Part shown: piece by piece, positions 45,700 to 54,668 of the stretch
Numbering within the stretch: the stretch's first letter is position 1
Layout of the letters: the number at the start of each line of letters is the position of its first letter
Source of the DNA: Bacillus sp. 123MFChir2
Lineage (GTDB): Bacteria > Bacillota > Bacilli > Bacillales > Bacillaceae_G
DNA length: 64,000 nt
Assembly: GCF_000383235.1 (NCBI RefSeq)
Contig: NZ_KB910924.1
Coordinates: 370,877-434,876 of the forward strand
Reading direction: 5' to 3'
Position numbers and translations under genes: made by a program
The notes under the pieces: model-generated
Told to the model about the DNA's origin: nothing
Database searches by the model: none
What the model saw: only the letters and a program-made list of their open reading frames with translations

Positions 45700-46251
45700 T
45701 TATAGTTGTACAATTGGTCTTTTTATTTGTTTCTTTCTTTTCGTCAATCGTAATTTACGATTTTTCTCGTACAAATAGTACATTACAAAATAAGCGATTA
45801 TACCAAGTACAATTCCTATAATCGTCATACCTATTATGACATATACTTCACTTTGTAACAGGCTTCTTAAAATTGTTAACCCATTACTTGAAAAAATGTC
45901 TCCTATCGTATAATGGTGAATTGGTATTTTTTTTACCTCAAAAGGATAAATAAGTTTTCCAAGCGCATGCGCAAAAGGAATTAGCAGAACAGGTAAAAAT
46001 GTTAATTTCCCAATAATATTACCGATAACAGCTGCAGGAAATGAGCCATTTAATAATCGAACAAGTGGATAAAAAATCAAGTATACAAGCGAAACCGTGT
46101 GAATAACTAACATCTCCATTCCAAACCCAACAGCAAATCCCCTTGATACGATTTTCGCGCCTTCTGGTGCACGCAATAATTTATAATAATTTAACTTCAT
46201 CCCTCGCCAAATACGCTGAAAGAATGAATATGTTTTCTTACTTACTCGCAT
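45700..46251 (-). CDS. DUF2062 membrane protein
   Basis: 183 residues with three or four membrane segments (about 50-70, 78-100, 138-165). 'APEGAKIVSRGFAVGFGMEMLVIHT' and 'NIIGKLTFLPVL' follow the DUF2062 pattern (similar to the glycine-rich G-F-x-G-x-x segment of that family). A basic tail ends the protein. Function unknown; members are found near polysaccharide or lipid genes in other bacteria. Confidence 0.8.
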   Translation of the reverse strand: MRVSKKTYSFFQRIWRGMKLNYYKLLRAPEGAKIVSRGFAVGFGMEMLVIHTVSLVYLIFYPLVRLLNGSFPAAVIGNIIGKLTFLPVLLIPFAHALGKLIYPFEVKKIPIHHYTIGDIFSSNGLTILRSLLQSEVYVIIGMTIIGIVLGIIAYFVMYYLYEKNRKLRLTKRKKQIKRPIVQL

Positions 46252-46343
46252 CTACATCATCTCTCTTATATTTTTCTGTTTCTTACTATTATAAAGTATG
46301 TAAAGAGAAAATGCGAAATCTAGATAAGACATTTCGAACCAAA

Positions 46344-46372
46344 AACAACCTTCTATTATGAAGAAGGTTGTT
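46344..46372 (-). terminator. Orphan terminator on the minus strand
   Basis: An 11-bp stem (AACAACCTTCT and its complement), 7-base loop and a T-run on the minus strand. No intact gene ends here; it may be the old terminator of the lost arg genes. Confidence 0.55.
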
Positions 46373-46389
46373 CATCTTGTAATAAAGTG

Positions 46390-46547
46390 AAACTTTAATC
46401 AGTGGGGGTTTTCTTCATCCCCCACTGATTATTAGTTGAACCAATCGGGCTTTTACGGGCAGTTTATCTCCCACCTAACTTCTTTGCTTTCGCCGAATTT
46501 TAAGGTGGGAGTATTACTGCCCGTTAATGCGGGATAACTGACTAATA
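46390..46547. repeat. Double-hairpin element next to the argF remnant
   Basis: Hairpin 1 (46396-46431) has a 13-bp stem TAATCAGTGGGGG / CCCCCACTGATTA. Hairpin 2 (46455-46524) has outer arms ACGGGCAGT / ACTGCCCGT and inner arms CTCCCACCT / AGGTGGGAG. The outer edges TTAATCAGT and ACTGACTAA form an imperfect inverted repeat, so the unit of about 155 bases looks mobile. Its inner GTTGAACCAATCGGG recurs behind copy H. I do not recognise it with certainty. Confidence 0.6.
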
Positions 46548-46695
46548 ATGCCTTTTGTACATGCAGACGGTTTCCCGCGTGTTGAAACACAATTGATTGT
46601 GGACCATCAATGATTTCTGAAATGACTTCTTCTTCGCGATATGCTAGTAGACAATGTAAGAAACGATAAGTTGATTTTGCTAATAAACCTTTAAG
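46540..46695 (-). pseudogene. argF: argF remnant: C-terminal end of ornithine carbamoyltransferase
   Basis: Read on the minus strand, 46540-46695 gives '[15 protein letters not shown]', then '[19 protein letters not shown]' and 'HVQKALLVS'. This is the end of ornithine carbamoyltransferase, whose catalytic HCLPAHR motif is here HCLLAYR. There is no start and nothing of the first ~270 residues; the frame then runs into the hairpin element. OTCase joins ornithine and carbamoyl phosphate. The gene is dead. Confidence 0.85.
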
Positions 46696-46697
46696 AG

Positions 46698-46737
46698 AAA
46701 GGGATTTTTACGCCCTGTTTTTAATTTGTAGTTATAA
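46698..46737 (+). repeat. Right-end fragment of the dispersed repeat (copy M)
   Basis: 'GGGATTTTTACGCCCTG' then 'TTTTTAATTTGTAGTTATA' matches the right end of copies D and A. Nothing else of the repeat is left. It abuts the argF remnant. Confidence 0.6.
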
Positions 46738-46739
46738 AA

Positions 46740-46772
46740 AATAGGAGATTCTCTTTTTGAGAACCTCCTATT
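46740..46772 (-). terminator. Terminator of the SDR-MBL pair
   Basis: AATAGGAG and TTCTC pair with GAGAA and CTCCTATT around one mismatch and a 5-base loop; T-run on the minus strand. Confidence 0.8.
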
Positions 46773-47562
46773 TTTTACTTAATGATCTTCCAGCAACACG
46801 TTCGAATAAACCAGGAAACAAGGAAAAGACAATTGGTCCTAAACTCATCCATTTCGGTAAATTCACTTCACGTTTTTTTGTTTCAATCGCTTTTACGATT
46901 TGCTGCGCTACATAATGTGGTTTCAATATGTAACGTTCAACACTTTTTACGTATGTACCAGATTGATCAGCTATCGTATGAAAGTTTGTATCAATTGGAC
47001 CTGGATTAATTGCTGTTACAGTAATATTTGTATTTACAAGTTCCATACGCAAACTATTCGTAAACCCTAATACTGCATGTTTCGTTGCTGCATATGCACT
47101 TGATTTCGGCGTTGCAATTTTCCCTGCTAGTGAAGCGATATTTACAATATGTCCGCTATTTCGTTCGATCATATAAGGTAAAACTGCTTTCGTACATGCT
47201 ACTAAGCCGAATACATTTACATCAAACATATCCTTTACTTCTTGTACAGATGCATCAACAAACGTTTTAAACACACCAAAGCCAGCATTATTGACTAATA
47301 TATCAACGCTCCCTATATCTTGAAGCACTTGTGTAAAAACAAGTTCCACTTCTTTTTCATTACTTACATCCAAAACATAATAATGGCAAGAAGTACGATA
47401 TGTGGTTTCAATTTTTTGTTTAAGCTCTCGTAACTTTTCTTCTGTGCGAGCGATTAGTACAGGGATTGCCCCCTGATCCGCTGCTTGCATCGCTAACTCT
47501 TCCCCAATTCCACTTGAAGCTCCTGTTATGACGATTACTTTATCTTGTAAACGCCTATTCAT
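46768..47562 (-). CDS. yqjQ: Short-chain dehydrogenase/reductase, YqjQ type
   Basis: 264 residues. NADP motif 'VIVITGASSGIGEELAM' at the start, 'LVNNAGFGVF' near 85, Ser in 'IVNIASLAGKIATP' and the YxxxK pair in 'AYAATKHAVLGF'. A C-terminal hydrophobic stretch 'LGPIVFSLFPGLFERVA' may touch the membrane. GGTGA lies just upstream of ATG 47562. It is translated after the MBL gene, which ends 9 bases before, as yqjP-yqjQ in B. subtilis. Confidence 0.88.
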   Translation of the reverse strand: MNRRLQDKVIVITGASSGIGEELAMQAADQGAIPVLIARTEEKLRELKQKIETTYRTSCHYYVLDVSNEKEVELVFTQVLQDIGSVDILVNNAGFGVFKTFVDASVQEVKDMFDVNVFGLVACTKAVLPYMIERNSGHIVNIASLAGKIATPKSSAYAATKHAVLGFTNSLRMELVNTNITVTAINPGPIDTNFHTIADQSGTYVKSVERYILKPHYVAQQIVKAIETKKREVNLPKWMSLGPIVFSLFPGLFERVAGRSLSKK

Positions 47563-47571
47563 GGCTGTCAC

Positions 47572-48522
47572 CTACTTTGCATAGTAAATCCATTTCTCTG
47601 ATGACTTATCAATCATCACCTGTTGATTATATGCTAAAAAGTCTAATTGTCCAACTGTTTCAGAGATTGTAAGGGGTAACTGCTTTTCAAATAGCACAGG
47701 AAATAGTTTGACGCATACTTGAAATGCTGTCATCGGTTGTTCCTGTAATAAATTTAACACTTTAAAAGCACGCGCCTCTTGTTTTTGAAGACGCTCATTT
47801 ACTAATTTTTTCACATCGATAACATCTTCCCCATGCCCTGGTAAAACACGTGATATATTCATACTAGCTAAGCGCTTTAATGTTTCATTGTACTGCAACA
47901 TCGGCTTCGCTCGTTCTGTTTCTCCTTCATATGGCGGTTCTAAAATTGGATTAGAGGAAATATGCCCAATTAAAGCATCACCACCAATTAACAATCCATC
48001 CTTTTCACGATATAAAGAAATATGGGTAGAAGCATGCCCTGGTGTTTCAATTACCGTAAATTCCGGTAACGATGCAATGCGATCTCCTTCCCTTACAGTA
48101 TGTGTAAGCGAACGCTTACAGGCATAAATCATTGTTTTCGTTAATGATGCACTTTGTTTTAAAAATGTTTCAGGAACTCCAAAATTTCTAGATTCCTCCA
48201 AAAAGAATTGTTGATATCGCTTTAGAAATTGCGGATCTTGTGTAATCCACGGTTCATTCCACGGATGGCCGACAATATTTGTTTGGTTAGAGAATATTCC
48301 TAATAATCCGCAATGATCAGCATGGTGGTGTGTCAGCACAACTGTTTCAATATCTTCTACCTTATATCCTAATGCATTTAATTGCTTCTCTAATGCTAGT
48401 TTCGCTTCTTCTGTATTCGTTCCTGTATCAATTAATGTTAGTGTTTCTCCCTCCACTAAAAAAACATTAACGATTTCTACCGCAAATGGCACAGGAATTT
48501 CTAATCTATGAATAACTGTCAT
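47572..48522 (-). CDS. yqjP: MBL-fold metallohydrolase, YqjP type
   Basis: 316 residues. Metal site 'VVLTHHHADHCGLLG' (about 61-75), 'ETPGHASTHISLY', 'GGDALIGH' and 'VLPGHGEDV'. The C-terminal third has the winged-helix-like tail of the LACTB2/YqjP group. Likely a hydrolase of a thioester or lactone, substrate unknown. First gene of the pair with the SDR. Confidence 0.88.
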   Translation of the reverse strand: MTVIHRLEIPVPFAVEIVNVFLVEGETLTLIDTGTNTEEAKLALEKQLNALGYKVEDIETVVLTHHHADHCGLLGIFSNQTNIVGHPWNEPWITQDPQFLKRYQQFFLEESRNFGVPETFLKQSASLTKTMIYACKRSLTHTVREGDRIASLPEFTVIETPGHASTHISLYREKDGLLIGGDALIGHISSNPILEPPYEGETERAKPMLQYNETLKRLASMNISRVLPGHGEDVIDVKKLVNERLQKQEARAFKVLNLLQEQPMTAFQVCVKLFPVLFEKQLPLTISETVGQLDFLAYNQQVMIDKSSEKWIYYAK

Positions 48523-48696
48523 ACTATATGCCCCCTTTGTTTCTCCGTTTCGAAAAATGAATCTTCCTTCAGTTTACATCTAACATAAAAATTTGTCATT
48601 ATTTTCAGATAAAAAGAGGAGATTTTCTAAGAAGAATAGAATGTATGTAGATTTATATAAGTCATTCTCATATGCATAGAAAAAGGGGGATACATC

Positions 48697-49536
48697 ATGT
48701 CATTACAAAAAATCGCTTTTGTCGGCGCAGGATCGATTGCCGAAGCCACAATCGCTGGATTATTACAAGCCCAAGTTGTAAAAGGAGAACAAATTGTTGT
48801 TAGTAATCACTCTAATAAAAAAAGGCTACAAGAGTTGTATCACCGTTACGGCGTACATGGTACACATGATAAAAAAGAGCTGATTGCCAACGCTGATATT
48901 ATATTTTTAGCAATGAAACCAAAAGATATTGTAGAAGCTCTTACTCCATTACGAGATTATATTACGAAGAATCAATTAATCATTTCATTACTAGCTGGCG
49001 TATCCACGGCATCCATTGTCACCTTACTGAAAAAGGATGTTCCTATTATTAGGTCAATGCCAAATACATCATCAGCAATTTTAAAATCTGCTACTGCCAT
49101 TTCTCCTTCTGTTCATGCAAAAGAAGAGCATATATTGCTTACAAAAACGCTTTTTGAAACAATTGGCATTGTGTCTGTTGTGGAAGAAAAGCATATGCAT
49201 GCTGTCACCGCTTTATCAGGAAGTGGCCCAGCTTATATTTATTACGTTGTAGAAGCAATGGAAAATGCAGCAAAGCAAATTGGCTTAGAGGAAACTGTAG
49301 CAAAATCACTTATTCTCCAAACAATGATTGGTGCCGCAGAAATGTTAAAAACAAATGAAAAGCATCCTTCTATATTAAGAAAAGAAATTACATCGCCAGG
49401 AGGAACGACAGAAGCTGGCATTGAAGTGTTGAAAAGCTTTCAATTTCAAGAAGCACTCATTCAATGTATAACAGAAGCAACAAAACGTTCTCACGAGCTT
49501 GGTGAAACGTTAGAGAAGTTTGTAAATGAAAAATAA
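48697..49536 (+). CDS. proI: Pyrroline-5-carboxylate reductase
   Basis: 279 residues. Rossmann start 'IAFVGAGSIAEATIAGLL', then 'IIFLAMKPKDIVEAL', 'IRSMPNTSSAI' and the dimer helix signature 'ALSGSGPAYIYYVVEAMENAA' and 'ITSPGGTTEAGIEVL'. It reduces P5C to proline. Position behind yqjP and yqjQ is that of proI. AAAAAGGGGG precedes the ATG. Confidence 0.93.
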   Translation: MSLQKIAFVGAGSIAEATIAGLLQAQVVKGEQIVVSNHSNKKRLQELYHRYGVHGTHDKKELIANADIIFLAMKPKDIVEALTPLRDYITKNQLIISLLAGVSTASIVTLLKKDVPIIRSMPNTSSAILKSATAISPSVHAKEEHILLTKTLFETIGIVSVVEEKHMHAVTALSGSGPAYIYYVVEAMENAAKQIGLEETVAKSLILQTMIGAAEMLKTNEKHPSILRKEITSPGGTTEAGIEVLKSFQFQEALIQCITEATKRSHELGETLEKFVNEK

Positions 49537-49566
49537 AAAACCTTGCTGCGTAAGCAAGGTTTTTTA
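49535..49566. terminator. Bidirectional terminator
   Basis: ACCTTGCT / AGCAAGGT with a 5-base loop, flanked by A- and T-runs, between the convergent proI and sdaAA genes. Confidence 0.85.
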
Positions 49567-50445
49567 TTTTTCACTTTTCTTCCCAAAAATTTCTTCCTGC
49601 AAACGACGTCCTGTCGGCGTTGCAGCAAGACCGCCTTCTGCTGTTTCACGAAGCGCACTTGGCATCGTTTGTCCGATGCGATACATTGCTTCAATAACTT
49701 CATCACACGGAATGATACTCGTTACACCAGCTAATGATAAATCAGCTGCAATCATCGCATTTGATGCACCAGCTGCGTTACGTTTTACACATGGTACTTC
49801 TACAAGCCCTGCAACAGGATCGCATACTAACCCAAGCATATTTTTAAGTGCAATACTCATCGCTGTTGCTGCCTGCTTTTGTGTACCTCCAGCCATTTCA
49901 ACAGCTGCCGCCGCCGCCATTCCACTTGCTGAACCAACTTCCGCTTGGCACCCACCAGCTGCTCCGGCAATACAAGCATTATTTGCTACAACCATACCAA
50001 ATGCACCAGCTGTAAATAGAAATTCAATCATTTCTTCGCGCGTTGGATTCAATTTTTCTTTTAGCGCAAATAACACACCTGGTACTGTCCCTGCAGAACC
50101 AGCCGTTGGCGTTGCACAAATAATTCCCATCGCAGCATTTACTTCATTTGTTGCGACAGCTTTACTTACCGCATCTAAAATTGTATCGCCTGATAAACCT
50201 TTTCCACTTTTCATATACGCTTGTACTTTCACTGCATCTCCACCAGTAAGCCCCGTTGGAGATTTCACACCTTGAATTCCACGCTCAACTGCTTGTTCCA
50301 TTACAACTAAGTTTTTTTCCATACCAGCGATTACTTCTTCACGAGAAAGATTTCTTGTTTCCATTTCACACTGAATCATAATCTCTGCGATTTTTACATT
50401 TTTCTCTTCTGCTTGTGCAACTAGTTCCGCTACGTTCCGAAACAT
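49564..50445 (-). CDS. sdaAA: L-serine dehydratase, alpha subunit
   Basis: 293 residues. The iron-sulfur Cys are in 'NNACIAGAAGGCQAEVGSASGM', 'LVCDPVAGLVEVPCVKRN' and 'IIPCDEV'. 'SPTGLTGGDAVK' is the substrate loop. With the beta chain it splits Ser into pyruvate and ammonia. It follows sdaAB after 18 bases. Confidence 0.94.
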   Translation of the reverse strand: MFRNVAELVAQAEEKNVKIAEIMIQCEMETRNLSREEVIAGMEKNLVVMEQAVERGIQGVKSPTGLTGGDAVKVQAYMKSGKGLSGDTILDAVSKAVATNEVNAAMGIICATPTAGSAGTVPGVLFALKEKLNPTREEMIEFLFTAGAFGMVVANNACIAGAAGGCQAEVGSASGMAAAAAVEMAGGTQKQAATAMSIALKNMLGLVCDPVAGLVEVPCVKRNAAGASNAMIAADLSLAGVTSIIPCDEVIEAMYRIGQTMPSALRETAEGGLAATPTGRRLQEEIFGKKSEK

Positions 50446-50463
50446 GTTGTGTCCCCCCCGCTA

Positions 50464-51123
50464 TTATTCCATAATTGTTACTTGACAAATATTTTGCTGC
50501 GCTTTAATTTCATCGATAATTTTATCTGCTAACAACTCATCCGTTTCAATAACCATTAACGCTTTTCTTCCTTTTTCCTTACGTGAAACACTCATCATAC
50601 TAATATTAATTTCGTGCTTCGCAAGAATAGATGTAACAGAAGCAATTGTTCCGAAACGGTCATTATTTACAATAAGAAGCGCCGGACTTGTACCTGTTAA
50701 TTGCAAATCAAATCCATTGAGCTCCACAACTTCAATTTTCCCGCCGCCAATTGAACAAGCAACAACTTCAATTTCATCCTCACCTTTATACAAACGAAGT
50801 TTCGCTGTATTTGGATGGACTGCTTGCGCTTCTTCTTCAATAAACGTAACATCAATTCCGCGCTCCTTTGCAATTTCAAGCGCTTGTGGAATACGAGGAT
50901 CATCCGTTTCGAATCCTAATATTCCCCCAACAAGTGCTACATCAGTTCCATGACCTCGATATGTTTTCGCAAACGAACCGTATAACGAAATGATAATTTT
51001 CTCAGGTTCATGACGAAACAGCTGACGAGCAACTTGCCCCATTCTTGCCGCACCTGCCGTATGCGAACTAGATGGTCCAATCATAACCGGACCGATAATA
51101 TCAAAAACTGAACGATATTTCAT
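50464..51123 (-). CDS. sdaAB: L-serine dehydratase, beta subunit
   Basis: 219 residues. 'DIIGPVMIGPSSSHTAGAARMG' is the family signature and binds Ser; the C-terminal ACT domain ('PALLIVNNDRFGTIASVTSIL') can sense Ser. First gene of the pair. A cre-like site lies about 230 bases upstream. Confidence 0.94.
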   Translation of the reverse strand: MKYRSVFDIIGPVMIGPSSSHTAGAARMGQVARQLFRHEPEKIIISLYGSFAKTYRGHGTDVALVGGILGFETDDPRIPQALEIAKERGIDVTFIEEEAQAVHPNTAKLRLYKGEDEIEVVACSIGGGKIEVVELNGFDLQLTGTSPALLIVNNDRFGTIASVTSILAKHEINISMMSVSRKEKGRKALMVIETDELLADKIIDEIKAQQNICQVTIME

Positions 51124-51352
51124 AACAGTTCCCCCTAAATCTTCATTATGAAAAGAGTTACTTACTAATAATCTATTAAGTAAATGCTTTCTTTGTTTTT
51201 CTATTTGTACTAATAAATTTATAGAATTTATTCAACAAACTGATACACACCATCAGCTATCATAATATATAAGAGCTCTCTTGTCACTTTTTGATTTACT
51301 ACATTTTTTCACAAAAACATCCAAAGTGTAAATTTATACTGTACAAATATAA

Positions 51353-51367
51353 CGAATGCGCTTTCAT
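51353..51367 (-). promoter_or_regulatory. cre-like site upstream of sdaAB
   Basis: Minus strand ATGAAAGCGCATTCG, matching WTGNAANCGNWNNCW at 14 of 15. It would place Ser breakdown under carbon catabolite control. Confidence 0.5.
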
Positions 51368-51445
51368 TATATCTCTTTTTTGGCAGAATTTAAATTTTTT
51401 AATATTTCAAATTAAGGACATTGTTTCCGTTTTATGAGAATAAAA

Positions 51446-51484
51446 AAAGAATGACAGATGTAATCAATATCTCTGTCACTCTTT
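51446..51484 (-). terminator. Terminator of rnz
   Basis: AAAGA and TGACAGA pair with TCTGTCA and TCTTT around one A-C mismatch; loop of 13 bases; T-run on the minus strand. Confidence 0.75.
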
Positions 51485-51488
51485 TTCC

Positions 51489-52412
51489 TTACCTTGATAC
51501 AGGAAAACGTTTCAAATCCGCTGCAATTTCCGTATTCGGAAATACTTGTTTCGCTTCTTCGAGAAGTATTTTCCACGTTTCTCCTTGATAACGAGAACTA
51601 ATGTGAGTTAAAATCATTTGTTTTACATTTGCTTGTACGGCAATATTTGCTGCTTGTTCTGTTGTAGAATGATAATAATCATGGGCTTGCTGTGAATCTT
51701 CTGCACCAAACGTTGCTTCATGTACTAATACATCAGCATCTTGGGCTAATTGAATACTCGCTTCGCAATAACGCGTATCTCCTAAAATTGTAATAATTCG
51801 GCCCTTTTGGGGTGGCCCAATAAAATCCTGTCCACAAAGTACGCGTCCATCTTCAAGCTCTACCGTTTCCCCATCTTTTAATCGCTTAAAGAGTGGTCCT
51901 GGTTTAACCCCTTCATCTAATAATTTATCTATAAGAAGATGCCCTGGAATATCTTTTTCCACAATACGATAGCCAAAACATTCAATACCGTGCGACAATC
52001 GCTTCGTTTCCACAAGAAATTGTTTATCTTCAAATACAGTACCTTCTTCAGTAATTTCAATAATCTCAAGTGGGTATTTCACATGTGTTGTACTCACTGC
52101 CAAGGCAACTTCAATAAACTGTTTAATCCCCTTTGGTCCATATACAGTTAACGGAGTTGTTCCTCCTTGAAAAGAGCGGCTTCCTAACAAACCAGGCAAT
52201 CCAAAAATGTGATCACCATGTAAATGTGTAATAAATATTTTTTCAATGCGACGCGGACGCACTGATGTATGTAAAATTTGATGTTGCGTTGCCTCGCCGC
52301 AATCAAATAACCACGTCGCACCTCTCTCCTCCAATAATTGCAAAGCTATCGCTGATACGTTTCTTCCCTTTGCAGGAACACCAGCCCCTGTTCCTAAAAA
52401 CACAAATTCCAC
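51489..52412 (-). CDS. rnz: Ribonuclease Z
   Basis: 307 residues, exactly the B. subtilis length. '[20 protein letters not shown]' starts it; the zinc motif is '[20 protein letters not shown]', then '[10 protein letters not shown]' and '[11 protein letters not shown]'. It trims the 3' end of tRNA precursors. I start at GTG 52412, which has GGAGG upstream; this trims six residues from the longest frame. Confidence 0.95.
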   Translation of the reverse strand: MEFVFLGTGAGVPAKGRNVSAIALQLLEERGATWLFDCGEATQHQILHTSVRPRRIEKIFITHLHGDHIFGLPGLLGSRSFQGGTTPLTVYGPKGIKQFIEVALAVSTTHVKYPLEIIEITEEGTVFEDKQFLVETKRLSHGIECFGYRIVEKDIPGHLLIDKLLDEGVKPGPLFKRLKDGETVELEDGRVLCGQDFIGPPQKGRIITILGDTRYCEASIQLAQDADVLVHEATFGAEDSQQAHDYYHSTTEQAANIAVQANVKQMILTHISSRYQGETWKILLEEAKQVFPNTEIAADLKRFPVSR

Positions 52413-52497
52413 GTTGCATCCTCCAAGCATTTCATAATCTCTATTGTTATCTTACGGAATATAAACAAAAATGGCAAATCAACTTTATACGAACTTT

Positions 52498-53736
52498 TTA
52501 TGTGAATTTATCCTCTAATTTTTGTTGAAATGTTCTCTCCTGTTGCCGAAACACTTGACTACCGTGCTGAATAACCTTCGCCCCGTATTTATTATTTAAT
52601 TCCTCCATCACTGTCAAAAGTGGTTCTACCTTCGCATCTTCTTCAAATGAAAATAAATCAAGCTGCTTAATCGCTTCTGTTTTCCATTCTAATTCACAAG
52701 CAGTAACTCCAAGTAATCGAACAGGATCACCGTCCCAATGTTTTTTCCATAACCGTATTGTCGCCTGAAAAATGTCCCTCCATTCCCAAATCACATTTTC
52801 TAACATTTTACTACGCGTAATCGTTCGGCGATTATAGTATTTAATCGTAATTTGAATATTATATGCAACAAGGGTACGTTTTTGTAATCTCCTGCTGACA
52901 GATTGAGATAAGCGCTCTAACGTACCTAATAATTCCTGCTCTTCGTCTACATCTTTTGGCAACGTTATAGAATTTCCAATCGTTTTATACTGTCCCATTT
53001 GACTTGGATCAACTGCTCTATTATCAATACCATTTGCACGTTTTTGTAAATCCAAGCCATGATTTCCAATTACCGAACGAATAATAGAAGCTTTTCCATT
53101 AGCTAAATCCCCAATCGTATGTATACGTACATCTATTAACTTTTCTGCTGTTTTCTTTCCGATGCCATGCATTTTTTCCACTGGAAGCGGCCAAAGCAGC
53201 TCTTGTATATCACGTTTACGAAGTACTGTAATGCCTAGCGGTTTTTTCATATCAGAGGCTGTTTTAGCTAGAAACAAGTTCGGAGCAATTCCAATGCTGC
53301 ATGGAAGCTGTAATTCTGTAAGTAATGTTTGTTGAATCATTTGAGCAATTTCTAACGGCGAACCGAGACCGTAACAATCTGTAATATCTATATACCCTTC
53401 ATCAATTGAGACTGGTTGAATTTTTTCTGTAAACCGTGCCAGAATTTGAAACAATGCAAAAGAAGCCTCCCGGTATAACTCAAAGTTTGGATGCTTTACA
53501 ATGAGGTCTGGGCATAGCCGCTTCGCTTCCCAAACAGGCATTGTTGCACGAACTCCTTTTGCTCTTGCTTCATAACTACACGTGACAATAATGCCTTTTC
53601 GTTCTTTCGCATTACCAGCTATCGCCAATGATTTTCCTTGCAAAGATGCATCGCGGGCAATTTCAACAGATGCATAAAAACAATTCATATCAACATGCAA
53701 AATGACACGGCCATTTTTCGGATACATTTCACGCAT
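52498..53736 (-). CDS. dinB: DNA polymerase IV (Y family)
   Basis: 412 residues. 'ILHVDMNCFYASVE' and 'QPVSIDEGYIDITD' carry the catalytic Asp/Glu; 'KMHGIGKKTAEKL' is the helix-hairpin-helix, and the little-finger domain follows. The tail 'QLDLFSFEE' is a beta-clamp binding motif (QxxLF). It copies past lesions. ATG 53736 is preceded by GGTGGTGAG. This is the PolY1 position of B. subtilis. Confidence 0.94.
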   Translation of the reverse strand: MREMYPKNGRVILHVDMNCFYASVEIARDASLQGKSLAIAGNAKERKGIIVTCSYEARAKGVRATMPVWEAKRLCPDLIVKHPNFELYREASFALFQILARFTEKIQPVSIDEGYIDITDCYGLGSPLEIAQMIQQTLLTELQLPCSIGIAPNLFLAKTASDMKKPLGITVLRKRDIQELLWPLPVEKMHGIGKKTAEKLIDVRIHTIGDLANGKASIIRSVIGNHGLDLQKRANGIDNRAVDPSQMGQYKTIGNSITLPKDVDEEQELLGTLERLSQSVSRRLQKRTLVAYNIQITIKYYNRRTITRSKMLENVIWEWRDIFQATIRLWKKHWDGDPVRLLGVTACELEWKTEAIKQLDLFSFEEDAKVEPLLTVMEELNNKYGAKVIQHGSQVFRQQERTFQQKLEDKFT

Positions 53737-53871
53737 CTTTCTCACCACCAAAGGAACATTTGTTCTTATCTTACCAAAAAACTTATAAAAAAATCAATAT
53801 TTGAAAGGATGGAATTGTTACTATATAGAAGTATGTCCACAGAGACGCTACTAGGAGGTGAAGAAGGAAAC

Positions 53872-54072
53872 ATGACTATACGTTCAAAACCTCTTTATCT
53901 AATTTTACTCTCCATTTTCTTTTTGTTGCTTATCTATTTCCTACTTCCAATCGTGGGCATCGATGCTTACGTGCTTCTTTCATCTCTATTGTCATTTTCA
54001 ACTCTGTACATTCTTCCATGGATTTTTCTATACTGGTTTATCCGTCTTGTAAAGGCAATAGAAGCAAAATAA
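53872..54072 (+). CDS. Small membrane protein, unknown
   Basis: 66 residues with two membrane segments (about 8-28 and 38-60) and a basic end. AAGGAAAC precedes the ATG and a stronger AGGAGGTGA lies 11 bases from it. It stands divergent from dinB. I do not recognise it. Confidence 0.65.
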   Translation: MTIRSKPLYLILLSIFFLLLIYFLLPIVGIDAYVLLSSLLSFSTLYILPWIFLYWFIRLVKAIEAK

Positions 54073-54097
54073 CGAACACTCTTAAGGAGAGAAGAAA

Positions 54098-54668
54098 ATG
54101 AACGAAGAATTTGATAACAAACATTTTAGACTCGAAAAAATTCGTAACGGGATATATGCGGCAATTGCAAAAGAAGGTGGCGGTGCTGCAGCAAATGCTG
54201 GATTTATTAGGCGGTACAACTATTATTTTTTGATACATTTAATACACAACAAGCTTCTCTGGATTTAAAATACGCAGCAGAAACAATAACAAATCAACCC
54301 GTTACATGGGTGATCAACAGTCATTGGCACGGAGACCACATTCGAGGGAACCAAACGTTTAAGGATAGCACCATTATTTCAAGCGAAATGACATATGACG
54401 AAATGAAAACTGCCCATCCATCACGAATCAGTAAACAAAAAAATGATATTGATGGGCTAACAAATTATATTTATTCTTTAAAGGACCAAATAGCTCAAAC
54501 TTATGATATGAACTTAGAACATCAAATTAATTTTTTAAGTGAGTTGGAAATTTCATTACCTACACTCGAGTTAACGTTACCACAACAAACTTTTAAAGAT
54601 GAGGTTATGCTCCATGGGACGAAGCGTAGCGCAAAGCTTTTCACATTAGGAGGGGGACATTCCCTTTG
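54098..54668 (+). pseudogene. MBL-fold metallohydrolase, frameshifted and truncated
   Basis: It begins with ATG 54098 behind AAGGAGAG and reads 'MNEEFDNKHFRLEKIRNGIY'. After 'ANAGFI' the frame breaks near 54209, next to an extra T in a run of six near 54228. From 54310 the frame continues with 'WVINSHWHGDHIRGNQTF', the MBL metal motif. After 'LFTLGGGHS' near 54661 the rest (about half the protein) is missing and repeat copy I begins. It was an MBL-fold hydrolase; it cannot make an active enzyme. Confidence 0.88.

Larger units (their letters stand above)
51124..51488. other. Intergenic region upstream of sdaAB
   Basis: 365 bases, AT-rich. It holds the sdaAB promoter region, the cre-like site at 51353-51367, TATA-like boxes beside that site, and at its right end the rnz terminator. 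No gene is seen. The leader of sdaAB would be about 200 bases and shows no known riboswitch. Confidence 0.5.

Noticed and set aside
49526-50275. Long open frame on the plus strand opposite sdaAA (249 codons)
   Set aside because: It is a shadow of sdaAA: Ala/Ser/Pro-rich composition, no ribosome site, no recognisable domain, fully antisense to a conserved gene.
53638-53871. Longer frame upstream of the small membrane protein at 53872
   Set aside because: The extension overlaps the start of dinB on the other strand; ATG 53872 has its own ribosome site.
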